Below, in pieces: positions 1 through 8,335 of a stretch of DNA of 32,626 nucleotides. The notes under the pieces were generated by a model. It did no database searches, was not told the origin of the DNA, and worked only from the letters and a program-made list of their open reading frames with translations. How positions within the stretch are numbered: position 1 is the first letter of the stretch; the number at the start of each line of letters is the position of its first letter. Source of the DNA: Candidatus Berkelbacteria bacterium (GTDB lineage Bacteria; Patescibacteriota; UBA1384; XYA2-FULL-43-10; CAINNR01); assembly GCA_026397235.1 (NCBI GenBank), contig JAPLVG010000022.1, forward strand, positions 30,624-63,249, written 5' to 3'. Both the position numbers and the translations under genes were made by a program.

Positions 1-2
1 AT

Positions 3-233
3 AATTGGGCAATTGGCATTAAGCAAATTGAAAAACAGTTCGAAAATATATTATTTGAAAATGGTTTAGAACGAATCGAATCGGTTGGCCAAGAATTTAA
101 TCCGGAACTTCATGAAGCAATTGAAGAAATTGAATCTGACAAACCATCCGGAATTATTGTCGAAGAAATTCTCTCCGGCTACAAATTCGCCGGTTCAGTT
201 CTCCGCCCAGCCAAAGTCAAAGTCGCAAAATAA
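3..233 (+). CDS. grpE: GrpE co-chaperone, C-terminal part (5' truncated by window edge)
   Basis: Frame 3 reads NWAIGIKQIEKQFENILFENGLERIESVGQEFNPELHEAIEEIESDKPSGIIVEEILSGYKFAGSVLRPAKVKVAK*. This has the GrpE C-terminal signature (G-x-x-F-x-P-x-x-HEA ... GY ... VLRPAKVKV). The listed ORF 85..330 is in a different frame. Confidence 0.93.
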   Translation, partial: NWAIGIKQIEKQFENILFENGLERIESVGQEFNPELHEAIEEIESDKPSGIIVEEILSGYKFAGSVLRPAKVKVAK

Positions 234-319
234 TTCCGAAAATAATTTGGATTTAATTAAATCCAAATTAAATTTACTTGATCTAATGGAAAAAATACTC
301 ACTGTGGGCAGATGTTCAT

Positions 320-361
320 ATTGCAACTGATTCTAACCGATCGAGTAAAATCAGTTGCAAT
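320..361. repeat. 42-bp dyad, left flank of PaaX-like gene 1
   Basis: ATTGCAACTGATTCTAACCGATCGAGTAAAATCAGTTGCAAT. Its reverse complement matches 986..1027 at 39/42 positions, and it is also internally palindromic (TTGCAACTGATT/AATCAGTTGCAA). Confidence 0.9.
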
Positions 362-368
362 AATAATT

Positions 369-893
369 CTATTTTACCAGATCCTTTTTAAATAATTGTT
401 TCAGGTGACCCTCAATATCGGTTTTTTCGACCAAAAGAAAAGCAACATATTTTTCTAGCCCTAAATCTTTAATTATCAAATCAACCTGATTCGCTTTTGC
501 GAATGGGCAGGTCCATAAACTTTTTTGAACTTGTTTGTAGCCGATTCTTCGAACCGATCGACAAAGAGATTGCCGTTTAACACTAAATTTTTCGGGTATG
601 TCCCAGGAAAGAAAACGCCATTTACCGTCGATAATTTTTTCTGATGAATTTTCGATTACTTTTATTCGCCCCTTATTGGTAAGTTCGATGCTATCGGATT
701 TGCGGTCTATTTTAATGAATCCTCGATGTTCCAAGCTCCTAACATTACTGTCGAACTTCCGATTATTCCATTCCGGATAATAAACTCGCTTTCTCATTCC
801 ACTCAAAGTCATTGGTTCAATTATCTCGTCGGCAAATTTGGATAGCTCCGAAAGAAATGTGATGGTAATATTTTTGATCTCGTCAAAACCCAT
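369..893 (-). CDS. PaaX-like protein with Cas2-like central domain (copy 1)
   Basis: Motif GKWRFLSWDIPEKFSVKRQSLCRSVRRIGYKQVQKSLWTCPF after a winged-helix-like N-terminus (RGFIKIDRKSDSIELTNKGRIKV). Paralogous to 19879..20418. Confidence 0.8.
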   Translation of the reverse strand: MGFDEIKNITITFLSELSKFADEIIEPMTLSGMRKRVYYPEWNNRKFDSNVRSLEHRGFIKIDRKSDSIELTNKGRIKVIENSSEKIIDGKWRFLSWDIPEKFSVKRQSLCRSVRRIGYKQVQKSLWTCPFAKANQVDLIIKDLGLEKYVAFLLVEKTDIEGHLKQLFKKDLVK

Positions 894-985
894 ATTGCCT
901 CATTCTCTATTCATTGTGGGGTAATGATAATTTATGATTAATGCCGGTCATTGTTACTATTTTATCGTATATTAATTGGGTTAAA

Positions 986-1027
986 AGTGCAACTGATTTT
1001 ACTCGATCGGTGAGAATCGGTTGCAAT
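986..1027. repeat. 42-bp dyad, right flank of PaaX-like gene 1
   Basis: AGTGCAACTGATTTTACTCGATCGGTGAGAATCGGTTGCAAT, inverted relative to 320..361 with 3 mismatches. Confidence 0.9.
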
Positions 1028-1128
1028 GTCGGCAGATTAATTTTGATTATGGTTTCTGGGAGAAAGAAATTAATGAAAATTATTGATGATAATTAATAAA
1101 ATTGGTAGAAGAATTGCGGCAGCACTTG

Positions 1129-1171
<43 letters not shown>

Positions 1172-1272
1172 TGTAAGATAGAAATAGAAAAGTATTTTAT
1201 CTGAAATTTATTTATTCTTTGCAAAGTCGAAGGATTTCAGGATCTAATTAGTAATTAAATTGGGAGGTATTT

Positions 1273-2094
1273 ATGCCGGGCGGACCAGAAGGTGGTGGTA
1301 ATGGCATCTACAACGAATTTGGTCAGGTAGAAGATCCAGAAATTGCTCAAGAAGCGGCTCAAATTGAAAAGGGAGCTCGGGATAGGCGTGGTTTTTTTTC
1401 TGGTCGGAGTACGGCGATGCGTATGGCAAAGGATAGTCTTGAAAGTACATTGAGGGATAAGAACACGGAGGTAAAAAATAATTTTAAAAAAGAAAAAGCA
1501 GAGGAGCTTGCAACCGAAATCAGAGACGACATTGTAGTGTTGGACGCAAATCCAAGTTTTATTAGCGCTCAATTGACATTTGACGGGCATAAAATACTAT
1601 TTTCTGGAAGTTATCATAACCCTGAAGATGCGTCAATTCAGATAGATGGTATTAAAGCCGATAAGCAATTAGCCCGTGAATTTCAAAAAAAATATAGTAG
1701 TGCACTTAACATACTAGGATTGGAGTACTACGATAGGAAACGATTTATGGAAATGAGAAATAGAAAGAGTGCGGATACAATTTTAAGTGATATATTATCA
1801 AATAATAAAGGAGACAACATGCCAGAAGGAAAAGTTGGGATTGGGTCGGAGACCGAAGGACAAATGCAGAATCTAGAAAACTCTTTAGGAGTTGAAATTT
1901 CGGTACATGTGCCAATATCAGAGGCGCAGAGAGAAGCAGCAAGAAAAGCTTTTGAAGCTGCCTATGATGAAGAAGACCGAATTGACAATGCTTACATTGA
2001 CACAGAAAATACTACGGAGAAACCAGCACTTTTTGTAACTGTTAATAAAGGTAATGTCGGCTCGGGTGCATTGAACGAAGTGATCGGTTTGTAG
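1273..2094 (+). CDS. Hypothetical protein, 273 aa, downstream of the PaaX-like module
   Basis: ORF with GGGAGG ribosome-binding site 5' of the ATG, followed by a terminator. Glycine-rich N-terminus MPGGPEGGGNG. Confidence 0.75.
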   Translation: MPGGPEGGGNGIYNEFGQVEDPEIAQEAAQIEKGARDRRGFFSGRSTAMRMAKDSLESTLRDKNTEVKNNFKKEKAEELATEIRDDIVVLDANPSFISAQLTFDGHKILFSGSYHNPEDASIQIDGIKADKQLAREFQKKYSSALNILGLEYYDRKRFMEMRNRKSADTILSDILSNNKGDNMPEGKVGIGSETEGQMQNLENSLGVEISVHVPISEAQREAARKAFEAAYDEEDRIDNAYIDTENTTEKPALFVTVNKGNVGSGALNEVIGL

Positions 2095-2116
2095 GTAAAT
2101 TATCATCGAATAATAG

Positions 2117-2145
2117 AAAAAATCGGCACTGGTGGCCGATTTTTT
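2117..2145. terminator. Bidirectional intrinsic terminator
   Basis: AAAAAATCGGC-N7-GCCGATTTTTT perfect hairpin. Confidence 0.85.
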
Positions 2146-2230
2146 CATGGAAAGAAGCTAGATTACTTCATTCCTCTCAATGACAGAAAACTGTTAGTGG
2201 ATTCCCGCCTTCGCGGGAATGACAAAGTAA

Positions 2231-4888
2231 TTATTTGGAACTATAATTTGTAGAGTCTTTTTCTTCAATCACCGCTTGAGCTGCTGCTAGACAAGCAATT
2301 GGTACGCGATATGGTGAGCAGGAGATATAATCCATGCCGGCTCGGTGACAGAATTTGACCGAATCTGGATCTCCGCCATGTTCGCCGCATATACCAATTT
2401 TCAAATGCTCTTTAACGCTTCGACCTTTTTCAATTCCCATTTTCACTAATTGGCCAACGCCATCAACATCCAAGGTTTGGAATGGATCAGCAGCGAAAAT
2501 CTTTTTATCGATGTAGACTTTAATGAACTTACCGGCATCATCACGTGAAAAACCTAGTGTCATTTGGGTTAAATCATTGGTACCAAATGAGAAGAAGTCA
2601 GCTACTTCAGCGATTTCATCGGCGGTAACGGCGGCTCGTGGAACTTCGATCATGGTACCAACCATGTATTTGACTTTGACGCCATACTCTTTCATTGTCT
2701 CAGCAGCGGTAGCGTCGATAATATCTTTTTGATCTTTGAACTCAGAAACATTTCCAACTAGTGGCACCATAATTTCTGGCACTACTTTGACATTTTTCTT
2801 TTTCAAAAGTTCGCAAGCGGCAGAAATAATTGCCTTTGTTTGCATTTTGGTGATTTCCGGATAGGTAATTCCCAAGCGGCAACCGCGATGGCCAAGCATT
2901 GGGTTGAATTCATGTAAATCTTCAGTTTTGCTCCAAATAATTTTTTCATCAATGCCAATTTTCTTTGAAAGCTCTTTGGCTTCCTCTTTGGTTTTTGGCA
3001 AAAATTCATGAAGTGGTGGATCGAGCAGACGGACGGTTACTGAATAACCTTTCATTTCTTCAAATAAACCTTTGAAATCCTCTTTTTGGAAAGGCAGAAG
3101 TTTTTCCAGCGCTTTGCGGCGATCGGCTTCGCTATCAACCAAAATCATTTTTTGCATCAATGGCAATCTGGCGGCGTCGAAGAACATGTGCTCTGTTCGG
3201 CAAAGGCCAATGCCTTCGGCACCGAAACCGGCAGCGGTTTTTGCGTCTCGTGGAATGTCAGCATTGGAGCGAACTCCAAGGCGGCGGGTTTTATTGACCC
3301 AGCCCATAAGTGTTCCAAAGTCTCCGGAAAGTGTCGGCTCGATTGTTGGAACTTGGCCCAAAATTACTTCACCAGTTGAGCCGTTAATGGAAATATAATC
3401 ACCTTCTTTAATAGTTTTTCCGGCAATAATCAACTTGCCAGCTTTTTCATCTACTTTAATATCTTCGCAACCGGCAACACAGCATTTTCCCATGCCACGA
3501 GCGACTACGGCGGCATGTGAGGTCATTCCGCCGCGGGTAGTTAGAATTCCCTGGGCAACTTCCATTCCGGAAATATCATCCGGACAAGTTTCGGTTCTAA
3601 CCAATATAACTTTTTCATCTGCTTTTTTAACTGCGTCTTCGGAGGTAAAAACAACCTTGCCAACGGCAGCGCCAGGGGAGGCTGGGAGGCCAGTAGCAAC
3701 GGCATCATACTTTACTTTGGCATCGAAAACCGGGTGCAAAAGCTGATTCAAGCCCTCTGGTTCAACTCTCATAATTGCTTCTTCTTTGGTAATCATATCC
3801 TCTTTCACCATGTCAACGGCAATTTTGACTGCGGCATGAGCGGTTCGTTTGCCAACTCGGGTCTGCAACATATAAAGTACACCTTGCTCAATGGTAAATT
3901 CAAAATCTTGGATATCGCGATAGTGTTTCTCTAGGTTATCAGTAATATCTTTGAGCTCCTTAAACGCTGCAGGCATTTCTTTCTTCAATTCTATAATTGG
4001 TTTTGGTGTGCGAATTCCGGCAACAACATCTTCTCCTTGGGCGTTGGTTAGGTACTCGCCGTAAAATTCGTTGACGCCAGTCGAAGGGTTTCTGGTAAAA
4101 CCAACACCAGTTGCCGAATCATTGCCCATATTGCCAAATACCATTGCCTGGACATTAACGGCAGTGCTTAAGTCATCAGCAATTTTGTTCATTCGTCTGT
4201 AAGTGAAAGCTCGTGGGTTGTTCCAGCTTTTAAAAACCGCGTCTCTGGCCATAGCCAACTGAGTCATAGGGTCAGTTGGGAACTCTTTTCCTGTTTGCTT
4301 TTTAACTAAATCTTTATATTTTTTGATAACAATTTCTAGGTCCTGTTCGACTAATTCGGTGTCAAGTTTAACTTTGGCGGATTTTTTCACATCTTCCAAA
4401 ATTTCTTCAAACAAAGCTTTTTCAACTTCCAAAACGACATCGGAAAACATTTGAATAAATCGACGGTAAGCGTCGAGTGCGAACCAACGGTTGCCGGATT
4501 TAGTGGCCAGGGCTTCTACAGTTTTTTCATTGAGTCCCAAATTTAGAATTGTGTCCATCATTCCTGGCATCGAGAATTTGGCGCCGGAACGAACAGAAAC
4601 TAAAAGTGGATTCTCTAAGTCGCCGAATTTTTTGCCCACGGCTTTTTCCATTTTGGTAATTGAGTCGGAATATTCGGAGTCAAAACCAGCTGGCATTTTG
4701 CCCTTATTATCTGAGAAATAGTTGCAGACTTTGGTTGTGATTGTAAAACCTGGAGGAACCGGAACGCCAGAGTTAACCATTTCGGCCAGGTTAGCACCTT
4801 TGCCGCCCAAGAGATCTTTCATTTTGCCATTACCCTCGGCTTTTTTGCCGCCGAAGAAGTACACCATCTTTTTTGAATCGGTTGCCAT
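2231..4888 (-). CDS. ppdK: Pyruvate, phosphate dikinase
   Basis: 885 aa with GGKGANLAEM, catalytic TTRGGMTSHAAVVARGMG, and C-terminal SFGTNDLTQMTLGFSRDDAGKF and GICGEHGGDP. Confidence 0.98.
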   Translation of the reverse strand: MATDSKKMVYFFGGKKAEGNGKMKDLLGGKGANLAEMVNSGVPVPPGFTITTKVCNYFSDNKGKMPAGFDSEYSDSITKMEKAVGKKFGDLENPLLVSVRSGAKFSMPGMMDTILNLGLNEKTVEALATKSGNRWFALDAYRRFIQMFSDVVLEVEKALFEEILEDVKKSAKVKLDTELVEQDLEIVIKKYKDLVKKQTGKEFPTDPMTQLAMARDAVFKSWNNPRAFTYRRMNKIADDLSTAVNVQAMVFGNMGNDSATGVGFTRNPSTGVNEFYGEYLTNAQGEDVVAGIRTPKPIIELKKEMPAAFKELKDITDNLEKHYRDIQDFEFTIEQGVLYMLQTRVGKRTAHAAVKIAVDMVKEDMITKEEAIMRVEPEGLNQLLHPVFDAKVKYDAVATGLPASPGAAVGKVVFTSEDAVKKADEKVILVRTETCPDDISGMEVAQGILTTRGGMTSHAAVVARGMGKCCVAGCEDIKVDEKAGKLIIAGKTIKEGDYISINGSTGEVILGQVPTIEPTLSGDFGTLMGWVNKTRRLGVRSNADIPRDAKTAAGFGAEGIGLCRTEHMFFDAARLPLMQKMILVDSEADRRKALEKLLPFQKEDFKGLFEEMKGYSVTVRLLDPPLHEFLPKTKEEAKELSKKIGIDEKIIWSKTEDLHEFNPMLGHRGCRLGITYPEITKMQTKAIISAACELLKKKNVKVVPEIMVPLVGNVSEFKDQKDIIDATAAETMKEYGVKVKYMVGTMIEVPRAAVTADEIAEVADFFSFGTNDLTQMTLGFSRDDAGKFIKVYIDKKIFAADPFQTLDVDGVGQLVKMGIEKGRSVKEHLKIGICGEHGGDPDSVKFCHRAGMDYISCSPYRVPIACLAAAQAVIEEKDSTNYSSK

Positions 4889-5002
4889 TTTTCTCCTACT
4901 CTAAATTATTGACGAATAAAAAAAGAAAACCCACGTTCCTAATTATTTTTAACTTAGCAAACTTAGAGTGAAAAATCAAATATAAAGTTTTTGAAGTATT
5001 GA

Positions 5003-5069
5003 CCCCTCACCCTTTGAAATGCAATAGGCTATCTTGTCGTCCCGAAATCGATAATAAAAGGGTGAGGGG
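5003..5069. promoter_or_regulatory. 13-bp inverted repeat abutting the tRNA-cluster promoter
   Basis: CCCCTCACCCTTT (5003-5015) and AAAGGGTGAGGGG (5057-5069) are exact inverted repeats. The right arm ends next to the -35 TTGACA. Confidence 0.7.
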
Positions 5070-5098
5070 TTGACATAGAAAACACAATCTGCTATATT
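5070..5098 (+). promoter_or_regulatory. sigma70-type promoter of the tRNA cluster
   Basis: TTGACA (5070-5075) - 17 nt - TATATT (5093-5098). Confidence 0.8.
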
Positions 5099-5120
5099 AT
5101 TCTTTGTCGCAATTCGCGGT

Positions 5121-5274
5121 CGGGGCGTGGCGCAGTTGGTAGCGCGTATGGAATATCTGCAGCGAGTAGCTTTATCGGGTCAGGGTAAGATCTTGTTATC
5201 CCGAGGTCAAAGCTTCCGTATCTTGCTGGAGTAAAACCATGAGGTCGCTGGTTCAAATCCAGTCGCCCCGACCA
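5121..5274 (+). tRNA. tRNA-Pro-like gene with 85-nt structured sequence in place of the 7-nt anticodon loop (intron-bearing, pseudo- or noncanonical tRNA)
   Basis: Perfect acceptor CGGGGCG/CGCCCCG (C1-G72), A73, encoded CCA, D arm GCGC-AGTTGGTA-GCGC, anticodon stem TATGG (5147-5151)/CCATG (5237-5241), T arm GCTGG-TTCAAAT-CCAGT. C1-G72 with A73 is the bacterial tRNA-Pro pattern. No T33-NGG-G37 loop is adjacent to the stem. Confidence 0.8.
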
Positions 5275-5290
5275 AATCTCGACATGTTTC

Positions 5291-5350
5291 GCGGCGCGTA
5301 GTCCGATGGACTTAAGTTCCTGGGGTGATTGCCCCTAGGCTGCGTGCCGC
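5291..5350 (+). ncRNA. Unassigned three-way-junction structured RNA in the tRNA spacer
   Basis: Outer stem GCGGCGCGTAG (5291-5301)/CTGCGTGCCGC (5340-5350) with two G-U pairs, and inner hairpins GTCC-GAT-GGAC and CCTGGGG-TGATTG-CCCC(T)AGG. All pairing was read by eye. Confidence 0.5.
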
Positions 5351-5364
5351 GTTGGTTTTCGGCA

Positions 5365-5441
5365 GGAGGGGTAGCTCAGTTGGTTAGAGCAGCGGACTCT
5401 TAATCCGCGTGTCGCTGGTTCGAATCCAGCCCCCTTCGCCA
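5365..5441 (+). tRNA. tRNA-Lys(CTT)
   Basis: Cloverleaf GGAGGGG...CCCCTTC-G-CCA with anticodon loop CTCTTAA. Confidence 0.92.
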
Positions 5442-5521
5442 GAATCTTCTGCTGGTCTCCTCCCCTGAACCAGCAGTTAGGCCCGGACGGCTGTTCCGAC
5501 TGTCATCGGACGTCCGCGGTC

Positions 5522-5598
5522 GGGCCCGTAAAGCTCAGTGGTCAGAGCTGGAGTCTGATAAACTCCGGTCAGTGGTTCAAACCCACTCGGGCCCGCCA
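5522..5598 (+). tRNA. tRNA-Ile(GAT)
   Basis: Acceptor GGGCCCG/CGGGCCC, anticodon loop CTGATAA, encoded CCA. Confidence 0.93.
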
Positions 5599-5614
5599 GC
5601 CAATCTTCGTCACA

Positions 5615-5650
5615 CGGACAACCTCCTCGGTTGTCCGTTTTTTCTTTTTC
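5615..5650 (+). terminator. Intrinsic terminator of the tRNA cluster
   Basis: CGGACAACC-TCCTC-GGTTGTCCG followed by a T-rich tract. Confidence 0.85.
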
Positions 5651-5672
5651 TGCTATATTTTCACAAGAGGTG

Positions 5673-5969
5673 ATGACTGTGATACTCATTTTTATCTGCA
5701 AGTATCAGCTTTGGTGGTTCGTTTGCCCCAAGCTGATCAAGATGATGTGGGCATGGCGCCATCTATGGTGGGGCAGATGGTGGGGGAGTAGTTTCTGGAA
5801 ACTGCTGTATTCCCCGCGTTACGCCGAGGGAGTTTGTCGCTATCTACTCGGACGGCTACAACACTTCGCGCCAGCAGAAGTCTTTCGGAGTTATCGGGAT
5901 GGTCCATGGAGACGGAAGAAGCTGGAAGCGATCATGAAGCGGCACAAAGTGGACATCGGGTTTGTCTAG
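5673..5969 (+). CDS. Possible small Trp/Arg-rich membrane-associated protein
   Basis: ORF starting MTVILIFICKYQLWWFVCPKLIK, preceded by AGAGGTG and followed by a terminator-like hairpin at about 5974-6002. No family recognised. Confidence 0.4.
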   Translation: MTVILIFICKYQLWWFVCPKLIKMMWAWRHLWWGRWWGSSFWKLLYSPRYAEGVCRYLLGRLQHFAPAEVFRSYRDGPWRRKKLEAIMKRHKVDIGFV

Positions 5970-5973
5970 TCCG

Positions 5974-6002
5974 TGGTCGGCCAGATGGTCTGACCATTTT
6001 TT
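5974..6002 (+). terminator. Probable intrinsic terminator
   Basis: TGGTCGG...CTGACCA followed by TTTTTT. Confidence 0.6.
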
Positions 6003-6167
6003 ATCTACTGAAGATGAAAAACTAGCTCTTGATCCACACACTTTTTCTGACTTATCAATTCAATGTTAATAATTGGCGACATACAACCGCCTATCGGCTA
6101 CTATCAAATTTTGTCAATTCTGTATTGGAAAAAGTGAGGGATCAATACCCTCGCGACGGCTCGGGTA

Positions 6168-6196
6168 TTGACATAATGTAAAGTTTCCTTTACATT
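6168..6196 (+). promoter_or_regulatory. dnaK promoter overlapped by dyads
   Basis: TTGACA-N17-TACATT. Overlaps the dyad TCAATACCC-N12-GGGTATTGA and the palindrome ATGTAAAG-TTTC-CTTTACAT. Confidence 0.65.
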
Positions 6197-6290
6197 TTAT
6201 ATAGGAGCTAGCGTTTGATCGGAGGGTCACCAACAATCCATCAAAAGCGGCTCCAATCTATTAGAAAGAAAAACTAAAGAAGGAGATAGA

Positions 6291-8177
6291 ATGGGAAAAA
6301 TTATCGGAATTGACCTTGGCACCACAAATTCAGCTGTTGCTGTAATGGAAGGTGGCGAGGCAAAAATTATTTCAACATCAGAGGGTGGCAGAACTTGTCC
6401 GTCTGTTGTTGCAGAGAATAAAAAAGGCGAGCGTCTTGTTGGTCAGTTGGCTAAACGCCAAGCTGTAACCAATTCAGAAAATACTATTTTTTCTGTTAAA
6501 AGGTTTATCGGTCGCAAATTTGAGGACAAAGAATCACAAGACGACTTGAAAAAAATGCCGTATTCAACCAAAAAGGCCGCCGATGGCTCTATCCGCGTTG
6601 TAATGAACGGCAAAGAGTACTCACCACAAGAAATCTCGGCATTTACTTTGCAAAAGCTAAAAACTGATGCTGAAACATACCTTGGCGAAAAAGTTACTGA
6701 AGCTGTTATCACTGTTCCGGCTTACTTTAATGATTCTCAGCGCCAAGCCACAACTGATGCTGGAAAAATCGCTGGGCTCGAAGTCAAAAGAATTATCAAT
6801 GAGCCTACTGCCGCTGCGCTTGCATATGGATTAGATAAGAACAAGAGCGAAAAAATTGCCGTTTATGACCTTGGTGGTGGAACGTTTGATATTACAATTC
6901 TTGAACTTGGAGATGGTGTTTTTGAAGTAAAAGCTACCAACGGCGATACTCACCTAGGTGGTGACGACTTTGATCAAACGATTATGGACTTTATCATCGA
7001 TGAATTCAAAAAAGACCAGGGCGTTGATTTGCATAACGACAAAGCGGCGATTCAGCGAGTTAAAGAAGCGGCAGAAAAAGCCAAAATTGAATTGTCCAGC
7101 TCAAATGAAACTGAAATCAATTTGCCATTTGTTACTGCCGACGCTTCCGGCCCGAAACATTTGGCCCTCAATCTTTCTCGGGCTAAACTCGAGCAGTTAG
7201 TATCAGACCTAATCGAAAAAACTTTGAAGCCATGTGAAAAGGTTTTGTCCGACGCTAAACTTTCTGCCAAAGATATTGACGAAATCGTTTTGGTTGGCGG
7301 TCAAACCAGAATGCCGGCGGTTCGCGACGCGGTGAAGAAATTCTGGGGCAAGGAACCGAATCATATGGTTAACCCAGATGAAGCAGTTGCTTTGGGCGCC
7401 GCGATTCAGGGCGGAGTTCTTGGTGGTGAAGTTAAAGACCTGTTGCTTTTGGATGTCACTCCACTATCTTTAGGAATTGAAACCTTAGGTGGCGTGGATA
7501 CTAAATTGATCGAACGAAACACCACTATCCCAACATCAAAATCACAAGTCTTCTCGACTGCCGCCGATAATCAAACTCAAGTTGACATCCACGTTCTGCA
7601 AGGCGAACGAGAAATGGCAAATGATAATAAAACCTTGGGTCGTTTCATTCTTGATGGTATTCCACCATCACCGCGAGGAATTCCACAGGTTGAGGTTTCT
7701 TTTGACATTGATGCCAATGGCATTGTGAATGTTTCAGCCAAGGACAAAGCTACCGGCAAGGAACAAAAAATTACTATCACTGCATCGTCCGGTTTATCCA
7801 AAGAGGAAATTGAAAAGATGACCAAGGATGCCGAAATTCATGCCGACGAAGACAAGAAAAAGAAAGAATTGATTGAGGCCAAAAATCTAGCTGAAAACTT
7901 AGTATATACCGCAGAAAAAACCATCAAAGACGCTGGTGATAAAATCGATTCAAATAAAAAGACTGAAGTTGAAGACAAGGTAAAAGCAGTTAAAGATGTC
8001 ATGGCCGAAGAAAATGCCGAAGTTATTAAAAATGCCACTGAAGCACTGTCAACATCACTTCAGGAGCTAGGTGCCTCAATGTACAAACAAGCAGAGGCTG
8101 AAAAACCAGCGGAAAACGCGGAAGAGAAATCATCTGAAGAAAAGGACGAAAAACCAGCGGAAGAAAATAAGTCATAA
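6291..8177 (+). CDS. dnaK: Chaperone protein DnaK (Hsp70)
   Basis: [27 protein letters not shown]...[39 protein letters not shown]...; AAGGAGATAGA ribosome-binding site. Confidence 0.99.
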   Translation: MGKIIGIDLGTTNSAVAVMEGGEAKIISTSEGGRTCPSVVAENKKGERLVGQLAKRQAVTNSENTIFSVKRFIGRKFEDKESQDDLKKMPYSTKKAADGSIRVVMNGKEYSPQEISAFTLQKLKTDAETYLGEKVTEAVITVPAYFNDSQRQATTDAGKIAGLEVKRIINEPTAAALAYGLDKNKSEKIAVYDLGGGTFDITILELGDGVFEVKATNGDTHLGGDDFDQTIMDFIIDEFKKDQGVDLHNDKAAIQRVKEAAEKAKIELSSSNETEINLPFVTADASGPKHLALNLSRAKLEQLVSDLIEKTLKPCEKVLSDAKLSAKDIDEIVLVGGQTRMPAVRDAVKKFWGKEPNHMVNPDEAVALGAAIQGGVLGGEVKDLLLLDVTPLSLGIETLGGVDTKLIERNTTIPTSKSQVFSTAADNQTQVDIHVLQGEREMANDNKTLGRFILDGIPPSPRGIPQVEVSFDIDANGIVNVSAKDKATGKEQKITITASSGLSKEEIEKMTKDAEIHADEDKKKKELIEAKNLAENLVYTAEKTIKDAGDKIDSNKKTEVEDKVKAVKDVMAEENAEVIKNATEALSTSLQELGASMYKQAEAEKPAENAEEKSSEEKDEKPAEENKS

Positions 8178-8335
8178 GGTATAAGTTGTGGAGGTGAGTA
8201 TGGTCTGAAGTCTGGGTTATAGGGCCTAAAACCTAAAACCAATGCCATACTCATTTCCTAACCTTCTGACTTTTGACTTGTAATATTTGCACCTTATAAA
8301 TTAAATTGCTAGAATTGTTGCATAAGGAGGGAAAG

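Noticed and set aside
85-330. ORF of 81 aa on the plus strand
   Set aside because: It is out of frame within the clear GrpE C-terminus (frame 3, stop at 231-233).
369-893. A CRISPR-Cas locus, because of the Cas2-like domain
   Set aside because: No cas1, no effector and no repeat-spacer array was seen anywhere in the window. The protein has a PaaX-like architecture.
2523-4904. Plus-strand ORFs inside ppdK
   Set aside because: Antisense to a strongly conserved gene; low-complexity translations typical of shadow ORFs.
5121-5274. Group I intron in the tRNA-Pro-like gene
   Set aside because: The net insert is about 78 nt, too small for a group I catalytic core, and the splice-site context (U at the 5' site, terminal G) was not recognisable.
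5121-5274. Archaeal-type bulge-helix-bulge intron
   Set aside because: No pair of 3-nt bulges around a 4-bp helix yields a T33-NGG loop. The surrounding genes are bacterial.
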